Below are positions 44,674 to 52,222 of a DNA stretch of 64,000 nucleotides, in pieces. Position 1 is the first letter of the stretch; every line of letters starts with the position of its first letter. The position numbers and the translations under genes were made by a program. This DNA is from Primorskyibacter sedentarius (GTDB lineage: Bacteria > Pseudomonadota > Alphaproteobacteria > Rhodobacterales > Rhodobacteraceae): the NCBI RefSeq assembly GCF_004342065.1, contig NZ_SLZU01000001.1:186001-250000 (forward strand). Direction: 5' to 3'. The notes beneath the pieces were generated by a model. That model did not search any database. It saw nothing but the letters and a program-made list of their open reading frames with translations, and was not told the DNA's origin.

Positions 44674-45480
44674 ATGGCAGAGCTGCAAAGAAAACCCTTC
44701 GGCACGCGCGGCAAGGTGCACCAGATCACGCCGGAAAGCGCAGGCTGGCGCTATGTCGGTTTCTCGCTTTATCGGTTACGGGCGGGCGATACCGCGTCGG
44801 AGGTTACAGGCGACCGGGAAGTGATCCTCGTGATGGTCGAGGGCAAGGCCAGCATCACCGGCGCCGGGCAGGACTGGGGTGTCCTGGGCGACCGGGCAAA
44901 CGTTTTCGAGAAGACCCCGCCGCATTGCCTCTACCTGCCAAACGGCACCGAGTGGGAGGCTACGGCCACGACCGATTGCGTGCTGGCTGTCTGCTCTGCC
45001 CCCGGCACTGGCGGGCACGCGCCACGCCGCATCGGCCCTGACGGCATCACGCTGACAGAACGCGGCAAGGGCACGAATACCCGCCATATCAACAACATCG
45101 CGATGGAGAACGAGGATTACTGCGACAGCCTGCTGGTCACGGAAGTCTTCACCCCCGCAGGTCATTGGTCCTCTTACCCCAGTCATCGCCACGACGAGGA
45201 TGACTTTCCCCGCATCACCTATCTCGAAGAGACATACTACCACCGTCTGAACCCCGCTGACGGGTTCGGCATTCAGCGCGTCTATACCGATGATGGCAGC
45301 CTTGACGAGACGATGGCTGTGAAAGACGGCGACGTGGTGCTTGTGCCGCGCGGGCATCACCCCTGCGGTGCGCCCTACGGGTTCGAGATGTACTACCTGA
45401 ATGTCATGGCCGGGCCGCTGCGCAAATGGCGCTTCGTGCCTGCCCCAGAGGTCGACTGGATCATGAAACGCGACGCCTGA
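44674..45480 (+). CDS. iolB: IolB-like 5-deoxy-glucuronate isomerase
   Basis: This 268-residue protein has the family's double cupin, with the metal-binding block SYPSHRHDEDDFPRITYLEE (near residue 165) and HHPCGAPYGFEMYYLN near 230. It isomerises 5-deoxy-D-glucuronate to 2-deoxy-5-keto-D-gluconate in inositol breakdown. No other iol gene is in the window, so it may act on a related sugar acid made by the SDR next to it. A start at 44674 follows AAGGAAAA. Confidence 0.85.
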   Translation: MAELQRKPFGTRGKVHQITPESAGWRYVGFSLYRLRAGDTASEVTGDREVILVMVEGKASITGAGQDWGVLGDRANVFEKTPPHCLYLPNGTEWEATATTDCVLAVCSAPGTGGHAPRRIGPDGITLTERGKGTNTRHINNIAMENEDYCDSLLVTEVFTPAGHWSSYPSHRHDEDDFPRITYLEETYYHRLNPADGFGIQRVYTDDGSLDETMAVKDGDVVLVPRGHHPCGAPYGFEMYYLNVMAGPLRKWRFVPAPEVDWIMKRDA

Positions 45481-45544
45481 ACGCCGCTTGGCGAGCCTGG
45501 CTCAGCCCGATGCCCGCGCGTTCCAGATGGTGGGGACAGCCTGC

Positions 45545-46279
45545 TCAGGCGTTGCTTTGTCGGGCCGCGATAAAACGTTCGCCCAGCTCCAGCGTATACC
45601 GCTCCAGCTCTGCCAGCACGGCGTCGGCCCCGGTTGCATCGCGCGCCTCGATCGCGTCGGCAAGCCGTGTGTGCAACTGGACGATATGCCCGCGCGACCG
45701 GGCGCTGAAGGTGATCATGTTCATCAACGGCTGCATGGCTTCCACAGCGCCGGCAAGCTGATAGGACAGGATCGGGTTGGACGCCGCATCCACAAGCGCA
45801 CGGTGAAGGGCAACGTCAGAGGCGCAGAACGCCTCGTCGCTGAGTTCCGGCTGGCTCTGGCGGTGGATCTCTGCCCGCACTGCCGCCAGATCATCGGCAG
45901 AGCGGCGCTGCGCGGCAAGCGCGGTGCAGGATTTCTCCATCGCGTAGCGCGCCTCGCAGGCGACCTTGAAATCAACCTCGTTGATCGACAAAAGCAGGGT
46001 CGATGTCGTGGCGTGCTGGGCTTGAGCCTCGCCGTAAGACAGCCGCCGGACAAACGCGCCGCCAAACGCCCCGCGCTCCGTGCGGATCAGGGATTGCGCG
46101 GCAAGCCGTTTCAACGCTTCGCGCACGGTCGGGCGCGACACCTCGAACGTCTCGGCCAGATCCGATTCGGAAGGCAGGCGATCATCAGCCGTCAGATGAC
46201 CCTCCAGGATTGAATCCCGAATCGCCTTCGCAATCTGCGCCGGCAGGTCTGAACGTTGATTTTGCTTGTCTCTTTTCAT
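45545..46279 (-). CDS. GntR-family regulator (FCD type)
   Basis: This 244-residue regulator has an N-terminal winged helix (DLAETFEVSRPTVREALKRL, near 41-60) and a helical FCD domain (~95-230) with His residues in DVALHRALVDAAS and HTRLADAIE. It is convergent with the iolB-like gene and lies at the end of the hyu-SDR-iolB set, so it probably controls that set. Two direct repeats with the pattern TTGTC-N3-CATTT lie upstream of its own start and suggest autoregulation. Confidence 0.85.
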   Translation of the reverse strand: MKRDKQNQRSDLPAQIAKAIRDSILEGHLTADDRLPSESDLAETFEVSRPTVREALKRLAAQSLIRTERGAFGGAFVRRLSYGEAQAQHATTSTLLLSINEVDFKVACEARYAMEKSCTALAAQRRSADDLAAVRAEIHRQSQPELSDEAFCASDVALHRALVDAASNPILSYQLAGAVEAMQPLMNMITFSARSRGHIVQLHTRLADAIEARDATGADAVLAELERYTLELGERFIAARQSNA

Positions 46280-46307
46280 TTGTCTTACATTTAATTGTCA
46301 GGCATTT
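46280..46307. promoter_or_regulatory. candidate GntR operator, direct repeats
   Basis: TTGTC-N3-CATTT occurs at 46280-46292 and at 46295-46307, 15 bp apart, immediately upstream of the GntR start and 45 bp before the DUF2182 gene. The pattern could bind this regulator. Confidence 0.45.
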
Positions 46308-46351
46308 TAATCCCACGCCACGGCATGAAATGCAAGAAAGGAGGAGGTCCC

Positions 46352-47104
46352 TTGCTCGCATTGCGTATCAGATCATTGCGCGGAACGCATTGGCTTGCCT
46401 TTTTTGGCGGCATTCTGCTGTGCTGGGCGCTGCTTTTCAGCATGGCTCTACCGGCAGATCTGCGTGATCTGGAGGCGACCTACGGCGCCTCGATCATCGA
46501 GATCCTGTGCAGCGGTGGGTTGGGCGCATCCGGGTTCCTGTCGTCCTTCGCGATGTGGGCATTGATGAGCGCCGCCATGATGGCCCCCACCGCCCTGCCC
46601 GCCTTTGCGACATATGACGATCTGGGCAACGTTGCCGCGACCGGCTTTGGCAAGTTGCTGGGCGGATACCTGACGGCATGGGCCGGATTTTCTGCACTGG
46701 CCGCCCTGGCGCAGGTCAGCCTTTACGAGCGTGGCCTTATCGGCGGATTGGGGCAAAGCGTGTCTCTCCCCCTGACTATGGCCCTGTTGATCGGCGCGGG
46801 CCTTTACCAGTTCAGCGCATTAAAAGGCGCCTGCCTGTCTCGCTGCCGCGCGCCATTGGCGTTTTTCATGCAGCACTGGGACGAAGGCCCGTTTCGCAAC
46901 GGGCTACGGCTGGGGCTGGATTGCGTCGGCTGCTGTTGGGCGCTGATGCTTCTGGGATTTGTTGGCGGCACCATGAACCTGGGCTTCATGGGCTTGGCCA
47001 TGGTGTTGATGACATTGGAAAAACTGCCCGAAATCGGGCGCTACCTGACAAAGCCGCTTGGCGCGATGCTGATCGTCGCCGGGTGTGCATTACCCCTATT
47101 TTAA
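46352..47104 (+). CDS. DUF2182 membrane protein, 250 aa
   Basis: This membrane protein has six to seven helices and the DUF2182 motif ALMSAAMMAPTALPAF (near 60), followed by LDCVGCCWALMLLGFVGGT near 195. The family is called a predicted metal-binding membrane protein. The start is the TTG at 46352, because a perfect AAGGAGG lies 7 bp before it; ATG codons upstream have no such site. It lies 18 bp before a DUF1326 gene, a pairing often seen. Confidence 0.75.
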   Translation: MLALRIRSLRGTHWLAFFGGILLCWALLFSMALPADLRDLEATYGASIIEILCSGGLGASGFLSSFAMWALMSAAMMAPTALPAFATYDDLGNVAATGFGKLLGGYLTAWAGFSALAALAQVSLYERGLIGGLGQSVSLPLTMALLIGAGLYQFSALKGACLSRCRAPLAFFMQHWDEGPFRNGLRLGLDCVGCCWALMLLGFVGGTMNLGFMGLAMVLMTLEKLPEIGRYLTKPLGAMLIVAGCALPLF

Positions 47105-47122
47105 GACGGAGGAGACCCAACC

Positions 47123-47752
47123 ATGGCATTGGACGCCACCACCATTCCCGAATGGACGCTCAAGGGCGAATTGATCCTGAACTGCAACTGCACGGTGTTC
47201 TGCCCCTGCGTGGTCAGCCTGGGAAAACACCCGCCCACCGAGGGCTACTGTCAGGCATGGGTCGGCATCCGCATTGACGAGGGGGCTTTCGGTGACGAAA
47301 TCCTGTCTGGCCTCAATGTCGGGCTGATCATGGATATTCCGGGCAATATGGGGCGCGGCAACTGGAAGGCCGCCGCCTATATCGACGAACGCGCAAGCGA
47401 GGCCGCCTATGACGCGCTGGTCGCGATTTTCAGCGGTGCGGCGCGCGGCACGACGGGCCTGTTCGGCATGCTCGTGTCGGAATTTCTGGGTGCCGAACGC
47501 GCGCCGGTGTCGTTCGAGACTGAAGGTGCCACACGGCGGCTGATGGTGGGCAAGAAAATTCAGGGCGAGGTCGTGCCCGTGACGGGAAACGGCGGCAAGG
47601 AGATCGTGATTTCCAACACCGATTACTGGATGGGGCCAGACATTACCGTCGCCACCGCCACCAAGGCGCGCGTCCGGGCGCATGGCCGCGTCTGGGACTT
47701 CGAAGGGCGGTCTGCCGAGATTTGCCAGATCGACTGGCACGGGCCGCGCTAG
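47123..47752 (+). CDS. DUF1326 protein, 209 aa
   Basis: This 209-residue soluble protein has the DUF1326 cysteine motif LNCNCTVFCPCVVS near residues 17-30, with the four Cys spaced for metal binding. The rest is beta-rich. It has no signal peptide. A GGAGGAG site precedes the ATG at 47123. The family partner is DUF2182. The four cysteines suggest copper or zinc handling, which is inference. Confidence 0.75.
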   Translation: MALDATTIPEWTLKGELILNCNCTVFCPCVVSLGKHPPTEGYCQAWVGIRIDEGAFGDEILSGLNVGLIMDIPGNMGRGNWKAAAYIDERASEAAYDALVAIFSGAARGTTGLFGMLVSEFLGAERAPVSFETEGATRRLMVGKKIQGEVVPVTGNGGKEIVISNTDYWMGPDITVATATKARVRAHGRVWDFEGRSAEICQIDWHGPR

Positions 47753-47838
47753 GGGCGCAAACAGGTTTGCCGGGGCGCGTGGACGGTCTGCAAAGCCGAC
47801 CCCATCGCCCCCGCATCACGCTACTGGAGTAACCACAG

Positions 47839-48942
47839 ATGGCGCTTATCTCTCCTTCTCGCCGGCTGCGGCGCACCCCCTTTTCCGATGGCGTAGAGGC
47901 CGCGGGGGTCAAGGCCTATACGGTCTACAATCACATGCTGCTGCCGACGATGTTCCGGTCTATCGAAGAAGATTACCGGCACCTGAAAGAGGCCGTGCAG
48001 ATATGGGATGTGGCCTGCGAACGCCAGGTGGAACTGCGCGGGCCGGATGCCGGCAGGCTGGTGCAGCTTCTGACCCCGCGCGATCTGCGCTCGATGCTGC
48101 CGGGGCAATGCTACTACGTCCCCATCGTGGACGAGACCGGCGGCATGCTGAATGACCCCGTCGCGGTGAAACTGGCCGAGGATCGCTGGTGGATCTCCAT
48201 CGCCGACAGCGATCTTCTGTATTGGATCAAGGGGTTGGCCTATGGCTACCGTCTTGATGTGCTGGTGGACGAACCGGACGTGTCCCCGCTCGCCATACAA
48301 GGCCCGAAAGCCGATGATCTGATGGCGCGCGTCTTTGGCGATGTGGTGCGCGATATCCGGTTCTTCCGCTTCATGCATCTGGATTTCCAGGGGCGCGACA
48401 TGGTGGTGGCGCGCTCTGGCTACTCCAAACAAGGCGGGTTCGAAATCTATGTCGAAGGCAGCGATATCGGCATGCCTTTGTGGAATGCGCTGATGGAGGC
48501 GGGCCGCGATCTTGACGTGCATGCCGGCTGCCCCAACTTGATCGAGAGGATCGAAGCCGGGCTGCTCTCCTATGGCAACGACATGACCGACGATAACACA
48601 CCGCATGAATGCGGGCTGGGCCGGTTCTGCAACACCCAGACGGCCATCGGCTGTATCGGGCGCGACGCGCTGCTGCGGGTTGCAACCGAAGGCCCGGTCA
48701 AACAGATCCGCGCAATATCCATCGAGGGCCCCGCCGTCCCCGGCTGCGACCGGTATTGGCCGGTCAAGGCAGGGTCAAAGACGGTCGGGCGGATCTCTTC
48801 CGCCGCGTGGTCGCCCGATTTCAACACCAACGTCGCCATTGGCATGATCCGCATGACCCATTGGGATGATGGCACCGAATTGACGGTCGAGGCGCCAGAC
48901 GGTTTGCGCCACGCCACCGTACATGAGAATTTTTGGCTTTAG
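47839..48942 (+). CDS. dmdA: dimethylsulfoniopropionate demethylase
   Basis: This 367-residue GcvT-like enzyme transfers a methyl group from DMSP to tetrahydrofolate, giving methylmercaptopropionate. Blocks such as YTVYNHMLLPTMF, VWDVACERQVELRGPDAGR-like sequence near 50 and GGFEIYVEGSDIGMPLWN near 210 match roseobacter DmdA rather than glycine cleavage T-protein. acuI follows 11 bp later, the arrangement known in Ruegeria, where the two are co-transcribed. It is cytosolic. Confidence 0.93.
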   Translation: MALISPSRRLRRTPFSDGVEAAGVKAYTVYNHMLLPTMFRSIEEDYRHLKEAVQIWDVACERQVELRGPDAGRLVQLLTPRDLRSMLPGQCYYVPIVDETGGMLNDPVAVKLAEDRWWISIADSDLLYWIKGLAYGYRLDVLVDEPDVSPLAIQGPKADDLMARVFGDVVRDIRFFRFMHLDFQGRDMVVARSGYSKQGGFEIYVEGSDIGMPLWNALMEAGRDLDVHAGCPNLIERIEAGLLSYGNDMTDDNTPHECGLGRFCNTQTAIGCIGRDALLRVATEGPVKQIRAISIEGPAVPGCDRYWPVKAGSKTVGRISSAAWSPDFNTNVAIGMIRMTHWDDGTELTVEAPDGLRHATVHENFWL

Positions 48943-48953
48943 AAAGGACCGAA

Positions 48954-49940
48954 ATGTTCAAGGCACTGCTTGTTGAAAAGGATGACGAGGGCAAGACCTC
49001 GGCCTCTGTGCAGGAAATCAGCGAAGACCGGCTGCCCGAGGGCGACGTCACCGTCACGGTCGAGTATTCGACGGTCAATTACAAGGACGGGCTGTGCATC
49101 GGGCCGGGTGGCGGTCTTGTGCGCAATTACCCGCATGTCCCCGGCATCGACTTTGCAGGTACGGTCGAAACCTCGGATGATGACCGCTACAAACCGGGTG
49201 ACAAGGTGGTGCTGACCGGCTGGCGCGTGGGCGAAAACCGCTGGGGCGGCTATGCCGAAAAAGCGCGGGTCAAGGCCGATATGCTGGTGCCCCTGCCCGA
49301 CGGTCTGACCCCCCGGCAGGCGATGGCCGTGGGCACCGCCGGCCTGACCGCCATGCTGGCCGTCATGGCGCTGGAGGATCAGGGCATCAAGGATGGCCCC
49401 GTGCTGGTGACCGGTGCCGCGGGCGGCGTTGGCTCTGTCGCGACCGCAATCCTTGCCAATCTCGGCCATCAGGTCGCCGCCGTGACCGGCCGACCGGAGC
49501 AGGAGGACTACCTCAAAAGCCTTGGCGCAACCCAGATTGTGGCCCGCGAAGAACTGACAGAGATGACGCGCAAACCGCTTGAGGCAGAGGTCTGGGGCGG
49601 CTGCGTCGATGCTGTGGCAGGTGCCATGCTGGGCCGCGTGCTCAAGCAGATGCAATATGGCAGCTCTGTCGCGGCGATCGGTCTGGCCGGCGGTGCCGCG
49701 ATCGAGGGCGCGCTGATCACGCCTTTCATCCTGCGCGGCGTGAACCTGCTGGGCATCGACAGCGTGATGCAGCCCTACGAGAACCGCGTTCGCGCGTGGC
49801 AGCGCATTGCCAAGGACCTGCCGATGGACAAGCTGGAGGCGATGGTCCAGCCCGCGACACTTTCGGACCTGCCGGGCCTTGGCCGCGACATCCTGAAAGG
49901 TCAGGTCAAGGGCCGCGTCGTCGTCGACGTGACGGCCTGA
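48954..49940 (+). CDS. acuI: acrylyl-CoA reductase AcuI
   Basis: This 328-residue quinone reductase-like MDR enzyme has the NADPH-binding block LVTGAAGGVGSVAT (near 150) and VEYSTVNYKDGLCI near 40. It reduces acryloyl-CoA to propionyl-CoA with NADPH and so detoxifies the product of DMSP cleavage. The ATG at 48954 is 11 bp after dmdA with AAAGGA before it; an earlier in-frame reading overlaps dmdA. It has no zinc-site cysteines, as for AcuI. Confidence 0.92.
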   Translation: MFKALLVEKDDEGKTSASVQEISEDRLPEGDVTVTVEYSTVNYKDGLCIGPGGGLVRNYPHVPGIDFAGTVETSDDDRYKPGDKVVLTGWRVGENRWGGYAEKARVKADMLVPLPDGLTPRQAMAVGTAGLTAMLAVMALEDQGIKDGPVLVTGAAGGVGSVATAILANLGHQVAAVTGRPEQEDYLKSLGATQIVAREELTEMTRKPLEAEVWGGCVDAVAGAMLGRVLKQMQYGSSVAAIGLAGGAAIEGALITPFILRGVNLLGIDSVMQPYENRVRAWQRIAKDLPMDKLEAMVQPATLSDLPGLGRDILKGQVKGRVVVDVTA

Positions 49941-49960
49941 CACGCTACATCAACCTGCGC

Positions 49961-49979
49961 GGCGGCCATAGAAGCCGCC
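49961..49979 (+). terminator. hairpin between acuI and mtoX
   Basis: GGCGGC / GCCGCC with a 7-base loop lies 20 bp after acuI. There is no T-run, so transcription may continue into mtoX. Confidence 0.4.
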
Positions 49980-50035
49980 CGCAAACCAAAGGAGGCACCA
50001 TCTGAGCATTTAAGTATATTTCTTGGGAGGAAATC

Positions 50036-51436
50036 ATGACTTTAAGACCAGATCCGACATTCTACCCGTCTGCCAAGCTGGCGATGGAAGGGCCGGTCGA
50101 AACGCTTGCCTTCACCCTGATGCTCAGCCCCGACGGCTCTCAACCAGACGGGCTTGCCGTGGTGGATGTTGATCCGAACTCCAAGACTTACGGCCAGATC
50201 CTGCACAGCCTGTTCATGCCCAACAAGGGCGACGAGTTTCACCATTTCGGGTGGAACGCATGCTCCTCGGCCCTGTCGCCGCTGACCGGCCATGCCTTTC
50301 TTGAACGGCGTTACCTGATCATCCCCGGCATCCGGTCCTCGCGCATCTACATCATCGACGTGAAGGAGCCGCTCAAGGCCAGCATCCACAAGATCATCGA
50401 ACCCGAAGAGCTGTTCGAGAAGACCGGCTATTCCCGCCCCCACACGATCCATTGCGGCCCCGAAGGCATTTATGTCTCGACCCTTGGTGGCGCAGGCAAG
50501 GATGGCACGGATGGCCCTCCGGGGATCTTCATCATGGATTGCGAAACATTCGAGATCTTGGGCCGGTACGAGATGGACCGCGGCGCGCAGGACAAGCATT
50601 ACGATTTCTGGTGGAACCTGCCGCGCGACTACATGGTCAGTTCCGAATGGGGCCTGCCGCCGCAGTTTGAGAACGGCATCGTACCCGAGGATCTTCTTTC
50701 CAACAAATACGGCCACTCGATCCATTTCTGGGATCTGCGCGGGCGCAAATGCACGCAGACCATTGATCTGGGCGAGAACCACCAGATGGCGCTGGAAATC
50801 CGCCCCGCGCATGACCCGGCCAAGCAATACGGGTTCTGCGGCGTGGTCGTCGACACGACCAATCTGCAAGGCGCGATCTTCACCTGGTGGCGCAACGAGG
50901 ATGGCACATTTGAGGCCAAAAAGACCGCCACTATTGACCCGCAACCCGCCGATGCCGATGACCTGCCCGAACTTCTGAAGGGCTTTGGCGCGGTGCCGCC
51001 GCTGGTCACCGATATCGACCTCAGCCTTGACGACAAATACCTTTATGTCGCCTGCTGGGGTACGGGCGAGATGCTGCAATTCGACGTCTCTGACCCGATG
51101 AACCCGATGTTGGCAGGCAAGGTCGAACTGGGCGGCATCGTCAAGAAGAACCCGCACCCCAATGGCAAAGCCTTTGGCTACGGTCCGCAGATGGTCGAGA
51201 TCAGCCGCGATGGCAAACGCGTCTACTGGACCAACTCGCTGTATTCCACATGGGACGACCAGTTCTATCCGGGCGAACGCGGTGCGGCGATGGTCATGGC
51301 GGAATGCGGCGAAAACGGCGGGCTGACTTTGGCCAAAGACTTCTGGGTCGACTTCCCCGAAGGCTATCGCAGCCACCAGATCCGGCTGGAAGGCGGCGAC
51401 TGTTCGACCGACAGCTTCTGCTACCCCTCCGCCTGA
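50036..51436 (+). CDS. mtoX: methanethiol oxidase (SBP56 family)
   Basis: This 466-residue selenium-binding protein-type beta-propeller matches the family in GDEFHHFGWNACSSA (near 65) and HTIHCGPEGIYVSTLGG (near 135), and in the Cys and His residues in between. The enzyme oxidises methanethiol to formaldehyde, H2S and H2O2 and is copper-dependent in Hyphomicrobium. A GGGAGGAAATC site precedes the ATG. No signal peptide is visible, although the Hyphomicrobium form is periplasmic. Methanethiol from DMSP demethylation is the likely substrate. dmdBCD are not here. Confidence 0.87.
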   Translation: MTLRPDPTFYPSAKLAMEGPVETLAFTLMLSPDGSQPDGLAVVDVDPNSKTYGQILHSLFMPNKGDEFHHFGWNACSSALSPLTGHAFLERRYLIIPGIRSSRIYIIDVKEPLKASIHKIIEPEELFEKTGYSRPHTIHCGPEGIYVSTLGGAGKDGTDGPPGIFIMDCETFEILGRYEMDRGAQDKHYDFWWNLPRDYMVSSEWGLPPQFENGIVPEDLLSNKYGHSIHFWDLRGRKCTQTIDLGENHQMALEIRPAHDPAKQYGFCGVVVDTTNLQGAIFTWWRNEDGTFEAKKTATIDPQPADADDLPELLKGFGAVPPLVTDIDLSLDDKYLYVACWGTGEMLQFDVSDPMNPMLAGKVELGGIVKKNPHPNGKAFGYGPQMVEISRDGKRVYWTNSLYSTWDDQFYPGERGAAMVMAECGENGGLTLAKDFWVDFPEGYRSHQIRLEGGDCSTDSFCYPSA

Positions 51437-51437
51437 C

Positions 51438-52106
51438 GTGGACGGCATGATCGATGCGGCGGCCCTTTGGTGGGCCGTCGTCGGCGTGGGCATCTATCAC
51501 GGCATCAACCCCGGCATGGGCTGGCCCCTTGCCGTGTCATCGGCACTGATGGAGGGCCGCGCCGCTGCCCTGCCAAAGGCGCTGCTGGCGCTGGCCGTGG
51601 GGCATTTCCTGTCGATGACCCTGATCCTGCTGCCATTTTCGATGATGGCGGCACTGGTGTCGTTCGAACGCGAGATCCGCATCGCGGCCGCGCTGATCGT
51701 GATCGGAATGGGGCTTTACCTGCTGATCAACCGCCGCCATCCGCGCTTTCTGTCGCGCGTGCCGCCCTCGCGTCTGGCGCTGTGGTCCTTTCTGGCGGCA
51801 CTTGCACATGGGGCCGGGCTGATGCTGGTTCCGATGTATCTGGGCCTGTGTCAGACGGACGCGCTGGATGCAGGGCATCAGGCGGCAACGACCCTGATGG
51901 CCAGCAACCTTGGCACTGCGCTGATGGTTGCGGCGGTCCACACGGCGGCGATGATCCTGTCCGGCGCAATTCTGGCCGTTGGCGTCTACCTCTGGCTGGG
52001 GTTGCGGTTCCTGTCCAAAAGCTGGTTCAACCTCGAAATCCTCTGGGCGGTGTCTTTGGTCCTTGTCGGGGTGATCGGGCTGCTCGGCGCTTACCAAAGC
52101 GGCTGA
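51438..52106 (+). CDS. unknown six-helix membrane protein, 222 aa
   Basis: This protein has about six hydrophobic helices. Short polar patches YHGINPGMGWP (near 18) and LAHGAGLMLVPMYLGLC (near 120) carry the His, Gly, Met and Cys residues that could bind a metal. It is not a family I recognise. It starts one base after the mtoX stop, at a GTG (51438), or at the ATG 3 codons on, so the two are probably co-translated. It may support methanethiol oxidase, for example copper supply, which is inference. Confidence 0.7.
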   Translation: MDGMIDAAALWWAVVGVGIYHGINPGMGWPLAVSSALMEGRAAALPKALLALAVGHFLSMTLILLPFSMMAALVSFEREIRIAAALIVIGMGLYLLINRRHPRFLSRVPPSRLALWSFLAALAHGAGLMLVPMYLGLCQTDALDAGHQAATTLMASNLGTALMVAAVHTAAMILSGAILAVGVYLWLGLRFLSKSWFNLEILWAVSLVLVGVIGLLGAYQSG

Positions 52107-52159
52107 CCCGTCAATTCCCCCAAGACACGCCACCACCAACCAACGCGCCAAGTACTGCC

Positions 52160-52184
52160 GGAACAATCGCGCCCATCGGGTGTT
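52160..52184 (+). promoter_or_regulatory. candidate ECF (EcfG-like) promoter of the catalase gene
   Basis: GGAAC (52160-52164) and GTT (52182-52184) are 17 bp apart, which resembles general-stress ECF promoters of alphaproteobacteria (GGAAC-N16/17-cGTT). The base before GTT is T rather than C, so the match is imperfect. Confidence 0.35.
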
Positions 52185-52222
52185 GATCTGCGAATATCGC
52201 GCAACCGGAGAGTACAACGATC

